Part shown: in pieces, positions 27,241 to 36,628 of the stretch
Layout of the letters: each line of letters starts with the position of its first letter
How positions within the stretch are numbered: position 1 is the stretch's first letter
Origin: an uncultured Cyclobacteriaceae bacterium
Lineage (GTDB): Bacteria; Bacteroidota; Bacteroidia; Cytophagales; Cyclobacteriaceae
Length of the DNA stretch: 64,000 bases
Assembly: GCA_943788235.1 (NCBI GenBank)
Contig: CALSPM010000004.1
Coordinates: forward strand, 1-64,000
Direction: 5' to 3'
Made by a program: the position numbers and the translations under genes
The notes under the pieces: model-generated
Seen by the model: the letters and a program-made list of their open reading frames with translations, nothing else
Told to the model about the DNA's origin: nothing
The model's database searches: none

Positions 27241-27263
27241 GTCTTCTTCTTTTCACAGAAGAC
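27241..27263. terminator. S hairpin after a SPOR gene
   Basis: GTCTTCT/AGAAGAC stem, as at 9660-9682, and in the same place relative to the SPOR stop. Confidence 0.4.
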
Positions 27264-27278
27264 TTGACCGCTTTAGGA

Positions 27279-27770
27279 TCAATATTTTAATACCCATAAC
27301 TTGTCATCGAATTCATCTTTGTATTTATCCAATCCAATATTCGCTTTGTCAAGGGTTTCATATTCGAGAAGAGCTACCCTCGTAAGTTTACTCGTGCTAA
27401 AAGGTGGAATGATGATAACATTTGACCCCGATAAAATCAATTTTTCAGCATAATCGAAAGCCAAGTCATTGTCTAAAAAACTAGCCACAATTAAATAATA
27501 TTTATCCAATGGCTGACCTTTTACGGATATCGCTCCAATTGCTTGTAGTACAGATTTCAGTTCAGGGGGATCTGTCTTAACTTCAGGTTCAATGACTTCT
27601 TCAATAACGGGTTCAGGTATTATTTCTTTTTTTACCTCTTTTTTAACTTCAGCTTCCACCAGCAACGGTTGTTCCATTTTAATGGTCGGTTTGGGGTCCT
27701 TAGTCATGTTCAATAAAGCAATACCGATAACAGTGGCAAATAATAAGAGTAGCATTAAATAATTTTTCAT
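27279..27770 (-). CDS. Membrane-anchored SPOR-domain protein (copy 3 of 3)
   Basis: 163 residues: membrane anchor (about 4-20), linker with one KKEIIPEPVIEEVIEPEVK unit, SPOR domain (YYLIVASFLDNDLAFDYAEK ... TRVALLEYETLDKANIGLDK). It is closest to copy 1 in the domain and lacks the insertion of copy 2. Leader, T and the remains of a 10363-type gene follow upstream in the same order as for copy 1, so this is a segmental duplicate. Confidence 0.85.
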   Translation of the reverse strand: MKNYLMLLLLFATVIGIALLNMTKDPKPTIKMEQPLLVEAEVKKEVKKEIIPEPVIEEVIEPEVKTDPPELKSVLQAIGAISVKGQPLDKYYLIVASFLDNDLAFDYAEKLILSGSNVIIIPPFSTSKLTRVALLEYETLDKANIGLDKYKDEFDDKLWVLKY

Positions 27771-27916
27771 AATGCAATGTTGAAAGGTCGAAGGTTTTAC
27801 CGCTTAAGTTTTACCGCTTAAATTGTCATCAATTTAATACTTTTTTTAACCAATCACAAAAAACTCCTAAAGTCACCACACCCTAGGAGTTGATTTAAAC
27901 TTTTACATTATTTATT
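27771..27916. promoter_or_regulatory. SPOR-type leader plus T hairpin
   Basis: Leader with a short internal duplication of GTTTTACCGCTTAA, then T at 27862-27891 (AACTCCTA...TAGGAGTT). Confidence 0.55.
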
Positions 27917-28258
27917 TTATTTATACACTTTAAGAATTTCTGCTACCTAGTCTTTAACAGCTAAATGATTACCTCTTTCAGCGATTAGTTTTGTAAACTC
28001 ATTGTTACTTTGCAATTTGTCGTAAAGTATCATTTGGTCCTCACGATTTTTTCCTGTAAGAGCTACCCAATGTGTTGTATTATCTGGTCTTTGCAAATTA
28101 TAGTTTCCAAAACCAACAACTCTTCCCTGAAAAGCATTCTTAAATTTTTTACAATCTTATTCATGTCCAATTTTAAATTGTTTTGGATTTTGAGGTATGT
28201 CATACCACATGTGCATGTAATTTTTTTTCTTCAGTGTTCCCTTCGTGTCAACTTAAAA
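27917..28258 (-). pseudogene. Truncated copy of the 10363-type secreted paralogue gene
   Basis: About 340 bases match the 3' part of 10363-11046 (ending KVYK-stop) at roughly 90 percent by eye. Small indels and stops break the frame, and the 5' half is lost. The joint with IS sequence falls at AAAATTCTT, shared by both partners, which suggests a microhomology-mediated event. Confidence 0.85.
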
Positions 28259-28690
28259 TTCTTGAACCTCTGAGGTATTGGCTTCTCGCATGGTATCGCC
28301 ATTTAACCTGTGCTTGTCAGCTTCCATGAAATCCTTACTCCACTTGTAATAGTTTGCTTGATGAATGCCTTCCTTGCGACAGATTTAAGCAATACTCAAC
28401 ACACTTGGGATACCCTCAATTACAATTCTGATCTTTTCCTCTGAATTATACGCCTTGCGTGTCTTCCTTTTTAGTTCACTAATTAATGAACTTACATTTC
28501 TCTTCTTTCCCATTGTAGTTAAATTTAAGTGTTTACACTGTTTAAAAAACGCTCTTATAATTTAACCCTTATTAGTTCACTTTTTGCTGACGGTATACAA
28601 AAGCAGAATCAAATTAATTATTTAAATTAGTATCAACACTCGCTTAATTTATATCTGAAAAAGTCCACTTTTATTTGACGACATACAATT
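28259..28690. mobile_element. Rearranged IS3 remnant
   Basis: 28259-28605 is the OrfA half with the right end (TGACGGTATACA), minus orientation. 28606-28690 is the opposite IS end with the OrfB stop region, in plus orientation. The two ends abut with almost nothing between, so most of the transposase gene is gone and one part is inverted. OrfA has substitutions and stops. Confidence 0.85.
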
Positions 28691-28779
28691 TGGAATATCT
28701 TGTTTTCACCATTATTTTAAAAATGAAGAATAATGAGAATATGGGAGTATTGAACAAATAATTTGTATATCAAAAAGTA

Positions 28780-29175
28780 TTAAAAAACATTAAAATAAAT
28801 TGACGAAATACTTAGAAGTAATGTAATTAAAGTTAGAATCACTGTTGTAAGGTGCAAATTAGACCACAATCTATTTTTTGATGAGTCTTTTGCATTATTT
28901 ATGATAGGGACCACGAAATAACAAATGGACATTAATGCAAAACTCAGACCGGAAGAAATTTTGGTCAGAATTTGATCGGTTGAAAAAAGTAAGCTTATAA
29001 CGAAACTCAGCAATGATAAAAGTCCGATGGTTAAAAAGAATTTTGGCCAAAGTTGTCTTAGAAGGGTACTTGCCTGTTTTTGATCAGTGAGTTTATTTAT
29101 TGCTGGTGCGATTAGAACTGATTGGAACAAAATTATTCCAGAGACCATAGCACAAATAATATAGGATATTTGCAT
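28780..29175 (-). CDS. DUF4149/TMEM205-like four-helix membrane protein
   Basis: 131 residues with hydrophobic segments at about 4-22, 48-66, 77-94 and 108-127. The first loop AINKLTDQKQASTLLRQLWP then KFF matches the DUF4149 pattern (LD..qA....LFP.yy). Inner-membrane location; role unknown. No array leader visible. Confidence 0.65.
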   Translation of the reverse strand: MQISYIICAMVSGIILFQSVLIAPAINKLTDQKQASTLLRQLWPKFFLTIGLLSLLSFVISLLFSTDQILTKISSGLSFALMSICYFVVPIINNAKDSSKNRLWSNLHLTTVILTLITLLLSISSIYFNVF

Positions 29176-29523
29176 AATAATTTTAATTGTTTCAATGTGA
29201 TTTGATACTATACAAATAACTCTATCAAACTAATAATAGTTCGATTAATTAAACCAGAAATTATAATTACAATTGACAAACTATTATATCTTTAATTTCA
29301 ATATTTTCTTTCAAAATCATCACCGAACTCGTAAAAGGGTTAGTTTTTTTAAGTATTTAATAGGAGTTTAAAACCTTTTTGAATTTTGTATTTGTCACCT
29401 AATCGATGGTATATAGAAGTTTTCCCTTTTACTATTTTTATCTATTTATAGATATAATTGCAAGGCTTTGTATATTAGGATTAATAATTTTATTAGCCAC
29501 ATGGGTGGATTTGACTGGAGATT
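29176..29523. other. No gene seen
   Basis: About 350 bases, AT-rich, with no repeat module and no coding-like frame that I can support. Confidence 0.5.
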
Positions 29524-30033
29524 TCAAGTAGAATAATAAAAATCTTCATTTGATTCAGCTTGTGTTTTTATTCCTATTAAAGCTTTGTTCATCATACCTT
29601 TTAATTGAATCTTTACAAACAACCAATTTATTGGATGGCATAATAAATTCTTTGAAAAATAAGAATAGCTGTATAATATAGAAATTTTTCTATGAGAGAG
29701 CTTTTGAACGCTCCATGAACCAATAGCCCGATAGGCAAAAAATAAATAAGGAGAAGTGAAGTTGGTGAGCTCCCATTTCCAAAATCTATTATTATTTTTT
29801 TCGATGATCTTATCTTTAAAAATTCGATGAGCTTTGATGAAAAAATTTCCCTGAATTATAGGATACCTTATGCCATCCAATAGTCCCCAATTTTCATCAT
29901 TTTCAAATCCAATAATTGGGGGCTGACATAAATAACCATTTAAAAATCGGGTAGCATCTCCTAGGATAGGAGCTTTAAAAGCTCTATCTATTTCACAACT
30001 AAAAATAGATTTTTTATAAACAGTTACTTTCAA
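29524..30033 (-). CDS. SRPBCC-superfamily (START-like) protein
   Basis: 169 residues, no signal peptide. The opening KVTVYKKSIFSCEIDRAFKA and the following PPIIGFENDENWGLLDGIRY match small cytosolic SRPBCC proteins (beta strand, two helices, GxR turn). The long C-terminal helix (FVKIQLKGMMNKALIGIKTQ) closes the ligand pocket in that fold. Ligand unknown. M1 lies upstream. Confidence 0.65.
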   Translation of the reverse strand: MKVTVYKKSIFSCEIDRAFKAPILGDATRFLNGYLCQPPIIGFENDENWGLLDGIRYPIIQGNFFIKAHRIFKDKIIEKNNNRFWKWELTNFTSPYLFFAYRAIGSWSVQKLSHRKISILYSYSYFSKNLLCHPINWLFVKIQLKGMMNKALIGIKTQAESNEDFYYST

Positions 30034-30244
30034 TATTATAACCTTTGATTACGTGATGTAAATCTAATTAATCCCCTGTAAATTATTCTCACCCGAAGGC
30101 ATGGCTTGAGTCCAATTTAATTTTGTCTAATGGATTTAACCCACGCATAAGTCAAGAGGCTGTACAAGAATGAAAAGTATAAATTCTCTGTAGATACGTA
30201 TCAGTGGATTCAACTGGACATGTATTTGCCGATATGAATGTTCA
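30034..30244. repeat. M1 block, cut before M2
   Basis: M1 leader (about 30062-30125) and the MDLTHA half (stop after six codons), ending at GATATGAAT (30239). The expected M2 is replaced by membrane-protein sequence. Confidence 0.65.
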
Positions 30245-30608
30245 ATCATTACTAAAGCGATTAAAATTCACGGAATTGCTGCCATGGTATTTGTATTAAG
30301 TTTCTTTTTAGAAGCTTATGGTAGTTACCTTCCATCACTTTACATTAAAGCACAGCATCCAAGTCTCGTGCTAGATGAATTTGCTTTTATAGGTCTTTTT
30401 TTTGCAGGAACTGGAACATTGACATTTGCCTCCTATGAAATTTTCTTAATTCTAGAATTCTTAAATACACTTGGAATAGGATGTTCCATTCGTATAAGGT
30501 CAAAAGTATATTTATTATCGATCATATAGTGTGTTGTGTTGTGGTAACAATTCTTGTACTTCTACTAAGTGCTTCACTAGCTGCATATATCAATTTATTA
30601 ATATCTTG
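30245..30608 (+). pseudogene. Membrane protein fragment, no start, frameshifted
   Basis: Open from the M1 joint: IITKAIKIHGIAAMVFVLSF then FLEAYGSYL ... DEFAFIGLFFAGTGTLTFAS. It slips at about 30520 to IVCCVVVTILVLLLSASLAA then YINLLIS-stop. Three to four hydrophobic segments. A likely 5'-truncated gene of unknown family. Confidence 0.5.
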
Positions 30609-30628
30609 ATTATGGATGGATTTACTTT

Positions 30629-30990
30629 TTGGGGAATAATTACAAAATAATTAGGGACTTTAGACATTCAAGGAGGAGGGTACTGGATTATTTGGAGCAG
30701 TTTGTTCGACAAGCTAATGAGTATTTATTTCGTTCATTTAGAATGGGAGTTACAGAATCTGAGGAGGTCATCGCCAGAAGATCGTTACAAAAGTTGATAA
30801 TGTTATTTTTTGGTCAGAGATATACAGCGCATAGCCTGCGCAGTGGTTTCTGCTACTCAGCATTTGAGTCTGATGCTACCTACTCCCCAGTAATGCAACA
30901 ATTCTACATAAATCTGTGGAGGGGTTAAAAGCTTATGATCAGAGCGATAAGCGAAAGAACAATGCAGTGAATGCATAGGTTTGAATTTCT
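30629..30990 (+). pseudogene. Degraded tyrosine recombinase (phage integrase family), C-terminal part
   Basis: The frame from 30629 contains YLFRSFRMGVTESEEVIARR then QRYTAHSLRSGF, the HxLRxGF block that holds catalytic His and Arg of tyrosine recombinases, and SAFESDATYSPVMQQ. A one-base slip at about 30903 restores the usual next block as LHKSVEGLKAYDQSDKRKNN then AVNA-stop (to 30987), with Tyr of KAYDQSD in the place of the catalytic tyrosine. The N-terminal two thirds are missing. It is the only trace of a site-specific recombinase in the window and sits near the middle of the repeat array. Confidence 0.72.
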
Positions 30991-31311
30991 GACTTAAAGA
31001 TATATTCAGCTACTCTTTTTTTCGCGATCGATGACCAAAGCAATACCTTCGGGTGATAATTATTTTTTATCCTTAAAACCGTTCCTTCCAACGTATTATT
31101 TGGCATATTTTTAGATCCAATACAGGACTTGGTAAAGCTTCCCCCTTTCCTCGCATAATAAAGTGTAATTATACTCTAATACGTATGAAATGTAACTTTA
31201 AATCTGATAAGCATATAGCCATTCTAAAGAAGATTGATAACCGTCGAAAAGGCACAATTACTATTCTATTACATCAGAATAGTTTTACTGCTGCACGAAA
31301 AAGCAAAGTTT
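30991..31311. other. No gene seen
   Basis: Includes TACCTTCGGGTGATAATTATTTTTTATCC at about 31047, similar to M1 leader sequence in inverted orientation. Otherwise no support for a gene. Confidence 0.4.
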
Positions 31312-31941
31312 CTAACAAATATCTTTATTCCAGAGCTGGATATTTGGTTTTTTTGTGAATATCATATTTGGATGATTAAAAAATGGCCAAGTGGCTACTA
31401 ACCATTCATATACTTTTATCATTGAATCTTGATCAGTAGAACCGCCAAGTTTATTTATTCGTCCAAATCTAGCTTTCATTATTATATTGCTCCCAATAGT
31501 TAATAATTCTATATTTAAACCAAATCGACAAAGGTCTGTTCCACCAGAATTAAGATCTATGCAACCTGTAGTATTTCTGTAAGCAGAAATATATTTATGT
31601 TCTAAAATTTGAGGATTTAATGTCTCATATTGAATTTTATATGCTGATTGCGTATGCTCGTAATAATTTAAGTCTTGCAAGGCATACTTGGAATTGTTCC
31701 AGTTAAGTACGCATTCAAAATTGCTTAGATCATATAAAGTCATTTTACCTTTTGAAATATGAATCTCTAGTTTCTGTGAGATTAATTCATCCTCAAAAAT
31801 CCAGATGCCTTCATTACAATTTAAAAATAATTCACTACATCCCTTTGTCGATGTGTTGTCATCAGGTAACACTGGGATTGAACTGTAATTGCAACCAAGA
31901 AATAATACTAAATAAAAACAAGCAGTAAATATATGTTTCAT
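31312..31941 (-). CDS. Lipoprotein of unknown function
   Basis: 209 residues. Lipobox LVLFLGC (Cys about 17). The mature part begins NYSSIPVLPDDNTSTKGCSE and contains further Cys (LFLNC, FECVLNW, TTGCIDL, TDLCRFG, KDIC), so disulfides are possible. Beta-rich with SQKLEIHISKGKMTLYDLSN. No family recognised and no M1 leader. Confidence 0.7.
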   Translation of the reverse strand: MKHIFTACFYLVLFLGCNYSSIPVLPDDNTSTKGCSELFLNCNEGIWIFEDELISQKLEIHISKGKMTLYDLSNFECVLNWNNSKYALQDLNYYEHTQSAYKIQYETLNPQILEHKYISAYRNTTGCIDLNSGGTDLCRFGLNIELLTIGSNIIMKARFGRINKLGGSTDQDSMIKVYEWLVATWPFFNHPNMIFTKKPNIQLWNKDIC

Positions 31942-32773
31942 ATCAAATTATTCTAAATATAAAGAATACTCCCGATATTTTAAGATGCTCCAAAGTAAAT
32001 TAAAGTCTTATTCTCTATTGTAAAGCACAATAGGTGGCATTCTTGAAAAATAATATTAAAGGCAATCTACATTAATTTAGAAAGATCATTTGATATAAGA
32101 GTCAATCATATACTGCATTATTTTATTTGAAATTTCCGAGGAACAAGGAACATAACTTTTTGATAAAAAAATGAGTGATCCTATTACTAGTACGCTTTAC
32201 CAATTTGAATCATTGATAAGTATCAATAGGGTTTTTACAAAATTATTTAAAAAAAATACTGACTTTTTTTAAATGTAATGAATGATGCACCTCAGTTGTA
32301 AATAGGAACGTATTTAATTTGGGCGATAAATATTTCTATCGGATATCAAGAAACTTTTCCATTTAGATAGGCAATTCGATTTATGAGTATGCTTACAAAA
32401 CCAATAAAGTAATTCTAACCTTGATTTTAAATGCATACATCTGATTTAGCGGTAAGTTAAAAGTTGACTAACTAAAATTTCAAGTAGACGTTACTTATAA
32501 AACATTCCTTACACCGTAGTCTTTGACTACTTTATAGAAGGATGTAAAGTCTTGAATGTGTTGATTAATTTTACACCTTCGGATGAGAATAATTCAATGA
32601 GAGTATAGAATTTTTTCTAACTTTAAAATATAATATTAATCTAGAAAATTAATAATAAACATAATTTAAATAACTAGATAGCTATAAAACCTCTTGATAA
32701 TTTCGAAATTGACAAAAAGATTGATCATGTAATTTATAAATGTAAGTAGTAAGTAAAAAACACAACAGTATAA
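31942..32773. other. Unique DNA with an inverted M1 leader in front of the MerB-like gene
   Basis: Most of this 830-base stretch shows no gene. At about 32574-32635 ACCTTCGGATGAGAATAATTC...GAGAGTATAGAATTTTTTCTAACTTTAAA is the M1 leader in the orientation opposite to all other copies, matching the plus-strand direction of the next gene. The leader thus follows gene direction. Confidence 0.55.
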
Positions 32774-33454
32774 ATGATATCAAATTCAAATCTTCATTTT
32801 TCAATCATAAAAGGAATAATAGATAATGGGTTTGCTCCAAATGTGGATGATCTCTCAATATTATTTAATGTCGACAAAAGTGAAGTACTCAGAGGACTAC
32901 ATGATTTACAAGAATATCACGGAGTTGTGCTTCACTCAAATGAACCAAAAATATGGGTACTTCATCCTTTTTCATTGGCACCGACAAACTTTTATGTTAA
33001 ATCTGAAAAAGGAGAATGGTGGGGTAATTGTGCTTGGTGCTCCCTTGGAGTGGCAGCATTGCTTAAAGACGATTTGAAAATAACTACAACAATCGGAGCT
33101 GAAACCAAACAAATCGAAATCAATATTATTAATGGAGAAATTCAAGAAACATATTATTTCATTCATTTTCCGATACCCATGAAAAATGCTTGGGATAATG
33201 TAATTTATACCTGTAGCAATATGCTCGTATTTGAGAGTGAAAAACAAATTGATAAATGGACTAAAAAACATAATATCCCGAAAGGAGACATTCAACCTAT
33301 TGAGAATATTTGGAATTTCTCTAAAAAGTGGTATGAAAACTACCTAAATCCTGAATGGACAAAATGGTCAATTGAAGAAGCGAAGGAAATATTTCGAAAA
33401 TTTCAGCTTAATCATGAGATTTGGAGTTTAGAGGGCTCAAATGGAAGATTTTAA
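32774..33454 (+). CDS. MerB-like (alkylmercury lyase family) protein
   Basis: 226 residues, cytosolic. The N-terminal winged-helix-like part (VDDLSILFNVDKSEVLRGLH) fits the MerB N domain. The core WWGNCAWCSLGVAALL holds C86 in the place of MerB Cys96, and C147 (IYTCSNMLVFES) in the place of Cys159. MerB Asp99 is replaced by C89, giving CAWC. MerB breaks carbon-mercury bonds; with this substitution activity is uncertain and the protein may be a relative with another role. It is driven by the only plus-oriented M1 leader. Confidence 0.75.
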   Translation: MISNSNLHFSIIKGIIDNGFAPNVDDLSILFNVDKSEVLRGLHDLQEYHGVVLHSNEPKIWVLHPFSLAPTNFYVKSEKGEWWGNCAWCSLGVAALLKDDLKITTTIGAETKQIEINIINGEIQETYYFIHFPIPMKNAWDNVIYTCSNMLVFESEKQIDKWTKKHNIPKGDIQPIENIWNFSKKWYENYLNPEWTKWSIEEAKEIFRKFQLNHEIWSLEGSNGRF

Positions 33455-33929
33455 AATGAAAACCTTCTGCTAACAAAGTTTCTAGAAATAGCTATTAAAT
33501 TCTCTACAGGGCGTATCAGTGGATTCAACTGGGCATGTGTTTGCCAATATGAATTTAAAAAGCGGGCTGCCCTATTGATATTCACGAATGAAGCTTTCGG
33601 GTCATAAAAAACTCTTGAGATACCACAACTCAGGAGGTTAATGCATAAGTTGATAAATCAATGACAGGAGAACTACTAAATGTTGTGACAATTTTAAAAA
33701 AATAGAGACTATAGTTTGCTTTAGAATAGGCACAAAAAAACTACTTGACAAATTGCTAAATCAGTAGTAATATGCTTTTCACTAAATTCTTAAAAGTCTT
33801 TAATTGGTGATCTTGAATGTGAAGCTTGTGGGTATTATAATAGAATGGTTAATTTGGTATCAATAGTGATGTGCAAATGAACTAAATTTAATATATTTCG
33901 GATAGAATTTAAATATAAAACTAAAAAAA
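33455..33929. repeat. M1 end, M2, T, second M2
   Basis: M1 3' half (33488-33560), weak M2 (33565-33606), T (33611-33638), and a separate M2 fragment (33800-33836). The last 90 bases are the leader of the plus-strand gene (TATATTTC box at about 33891). Confidence 0.6.
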
Positions 33930-34859
33930 ATGAAAAACATACTATTTCTACTCATCGTTTTTTCTTCTTTCTCATTATTAGCTCAGAAGTCAAAAAATGG
34001 AACAGTTTATAAAGAACATCCAGGATTAAGTTTAATTGAAACGTTTAATGATGCTTTAGTTAATGGAGATTTTAATAAAGCAGCATCTTTATTAGAAGAT
34101 GATTTTAAAATCAGAAATGGTGTTGGTACCAATAAAGATTTTAAGGGCTGGTCAAAAACACAATTTATAAATAACATGAAATGGTGGCACAGTAATTTTG
34201 ATTACTTCTCAATTGAAAAAGATTTACCTGCTTATCCAGATGTGATTGAATACAAGCAAGGCAATCAAACTTGGGTACAAACTTGGGAAAGAATTTATGC
34301 TGTCAACAAAAATAACGGTGTGAAGGTAGATATGCCATTTCATAGACTTTACTATCTTAATGATGATTATACTCGAATTAAGTCTGCTTTTGAATATGCA
34401 AATCAAAATGTATTTAATGCTTTAAATGATAATAATTATGAAAGGACAAATGGGACGATTTATATTAATCATGAATACATAAATACGGTAAGAAAAGTAA
34501 TGTATGCCTTCGAAAATGCGGACTATGAAAAAGCGTATGCACATTTTGCAGATAATGCATCTTTCTATGATGTTAATGATCCTTGGGGAGCTAACATAAA
34601 TTTAGATGAAGCAAAAAAACGAAATGAGGGACTTTTGGATAGATTTGAAATATTAGGTTTTGAAGAAATTGGTTACCCTGACTACCTTGATTATGAAGAA
34701 GGGAATTCGAAAACTGTTTTATCATGGTGGAAATTCAGAATGAAAAGAAAGTCAGATGGTAAAGAAATTTTATTACCAATACATTATTCTCATAGATTTA
34801 ATAATAAGGGTAAAATAATAGGTTCAACAGCTTTCTACAGCTCAAAACATATGGAGTAA
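33930..34859 (+). CDS. Secreted tandem NTF2-like (SnoaL-type) protein
   Basis: 309 residues, signal peptide about 1-18 (LLAQKS). Two NTF2-like units: about 28-165 (LSLIETFNDALVNGDFNKAA ... WVQTWERIYAVNKNNGVKVD) and about 185-305 (VRKVMYAFENADYEKAYAHF ... KTVLSWWKFRMKRKSDGKEI). Each has the helix 'DAL..GD...A..ll.ddf' and a paired long strand set. Such domains can bind small ligands or serve as enzymes; no catalytic set is obvious. Intact gene without the M1 leader. Confidence 0.82.
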   Translation: MKNILFLLIVFSSFSLLAQKSKNGTVYKEHPGLSLIETFNDALVNGDFNKAASLLEDDFKIRNGVGTNKDFKGWSKTQFINNMKWWHSNFDYFSIEKDLPAYPDVIEYKQGNQTWVQTWERIYAVNKNNGVKVDMPFHRLYYLNDDYTRIKSAFEYANQNVFNALNDNNYERTNGTIYINHEYINTVRKVMYAFENADYEKAYAHFADNASFYDVNDPWGANINLDEAKKRNEGLLDRFEILGFEEIGYPDYLDYEEGNSKTVLSWWKFRMKRKSDGKEILLPIHYSHRFNNKGKIIGSTAFYSSKHME

Positions 34860-35378
34860 ATAAAATATTCAGTTTATTTTCTGAAAAGAAACTTTTAGAT
34901 TAATTGTAGTGATGCTGCGGTTTTGAGGTTAAAATATAACTTAAGGGAAACTAATCACATATTAGCATATCCATTAAAAACATAAAATCAAAAAAGCTTT
35001 TAATTTATTTCGAAAGACCATTAAAAACAGTCTGTATATGGATATGAGCAAACTTATGTCAAAAAATAGGACTGCTGCTCCATTGATAATTCTGATTGTA
35101 AAGTTTGTGTGTCATAAAAAAGGGCAATCAAAACAGACAGAGATAAATCTGCTTATCATGCCCTAAAAACCAACTAAAACCAAACAATTAAATCAAGCTC
35201 AAAATTGGTAAGAATGCATCTTGTACCTCTTTAAATCCTCATAAAGAATGTTAAAATAGTTTATTAAAGAATGTTAAAAATCTCTCAATGCACCATGTGC
35301 CAGGAGTTAGATCCACAAATAAATAAACTCTTGATTAAAACTTATTATCGAATTAAATAGAGATATTCCATATGACCT
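34860..35378. repeat. M2, M6, T/M5 traces
   Basis: M1/M2 remains (35030-35116), M6 (35115-35215; stem GGGCA...TGCCC), a T half plus M5 (about 35285-35370). 34860-35020 shows no gene. Confidence 0.6.
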
Positions 35379-35870
35379 TTAGAGATTTAAAACCTTATTC
35401 CCTCTATCGTTATATTTATAGATACTTTTAGAGCCATCTATCTCAAAGAAATATTCATCAGTATTAAATATCTCATATAGATTTTCCTCGCTAAAGGCAT
35501 ACTCACTAGATTGATGGATATGGTCAAGCAATATTCTCTCTAGATTATTATTCTGTAAACCGTATACAATATGTTTATCAATAATGCTCCTCCAGTTACT
35601 GTTTGGATTTGATCCTTTTAACTTCCTCCAAATACAATGTTTCTTGAACAGATCTAAATCATAATTTTTGAATATGATATATTCACTTGGATCAGAGAAT
35701 GGTAAAATGTTCATTTCGTATTCTGCCTTCAGGAATGTACCAAAATGTTGTAACCTTTCAAGAGTTAAATCAACAAGACTTAAATGTGTCATATTAGTTC
35801 TAAGCCACGCAAGGACTGCTTTCAAATCCGGATGATTACATATTTTGAATATGGGGTCCTCATCTTTCAT
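35379..35870 (-). CDS. Protein of unknown function
   Basis: 163 residues, cytosolic, helix-rich, with aromatic clusters (AVLAWLRTNMTHLSLVDLTL, HCIWRKLKGSNPNSNWRSII). No signal, membrane segment or motif recognised. M5 lies just after its stop and no known leader precedes it. It may be an accessory gene of the array. Confidence 0.55.
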   Translation of the reverse strand: MKDEDPIFKICNHPDLKAVLAWLRTNMTHLSLVDLTLERLQHFGTFLKAEYEMNILPFSDPSEYIIFKNYDLDLFKKHCIWRKLKGSNPNSNWRSIIDKHIVYGLQNNNLERILLDHIHQSSEYAFSEENLYEIFNTDEYFFEIDGSKSIYKYNDRGNKVLNL

Positions 35871-36442
35871 TCTACAAAAAAATAAAAAGCATTTTTTTAA
35901 AAATTATTTTATGAAGTTAATTAAAGTTGCTTTCAAAAATTTAAGATCAGTCGAAAATAGATATTCTATATGCTTTTTACCGATCAAGGTTTATCATCAA
36001 CAAAAAACTCCCAAGACACCACACTATAGGAGTTATACACAAGTTCAAAAAAGCTCTTGACCAAAACTTTTGTAGAACAAAAATAATGGACATTCTTTTA
36101 ATGACCTGATTTAAAGTGAAAGATTAATATCATCTTCTTAGAGGACTTGCAAGTACCGTTAATCTTCTTTGGAACGGCTGTGTGTATCTCAGATTTAAGC
36201 ACTCCATAGACAAGCTTTAAAGTTATTGTCGAAGATATATTAGTATAGAATTATATTCTTCTTTAGAAGGAAAGAGAATGTTTTATAAAGGCTTATTTGA
36301 GGTCTATGGATAATACTCCATCACCATCGATAAAGATGCCAAAGACTACGTTGGAAGAAATGATTTTAAGGATAAAAAACAACCCCCACTCTTAGCAGAT
36401 GAAGGTTAAGACAATTACTAATGTAAAGTCTAATACTTTAGA
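35871..36442. repeat. T, M5, M3 (short) and M4
   Basis: T 36006-36034, M5 36048-36100, a shortened M3 (36115-36195) and M4 (36200-36375). From 36340 onward the sequence, including the AGTCTAA stem-loop (36425-36442), matches 17050-17161, so M4 and the Kazal gene were duplicated together. Confidence 0.7.
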
Positions 36443-36628
36443 CTACCCAGTACATTCTCCTGTTGTATAGTTCTCAATTCCTGCAGCTTCTGCATAGCAA
36501 CTATTACCATCTGTGATCCCATCAGAACCGCAAAAAGGGACACCCACAGCTGGACAGGCATCCCCCTTATCACAAAAACCTTGTGTAATCAAAATCAAGA
36601 AAGAGGTTAAAATTGAAAAATATTTCAC
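36443..36628 (-). CDS. Secreted single-domain Kazal-type inhibitor
   Basis: 61 residues: signal peptide (about 1-19, ILITQGFC) and one Kazal domain, DACPAVGVPFCGSDGITDGN then SCYAEAAGIENYTTGEC. Compared with the 17160 gene, VCG is FCG and TY is TD, changes at positions near the reactive site loop and at the usually conserved Tyr, so inhibition may be weakened. The frame is intact. Confidence 0.72.
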   Translation of the reverse strand: MKYFSILTSFLILITQGFCDKGDACPAVGVPFCGSDGITDGNSCYAEAAGIENYTTGECTG

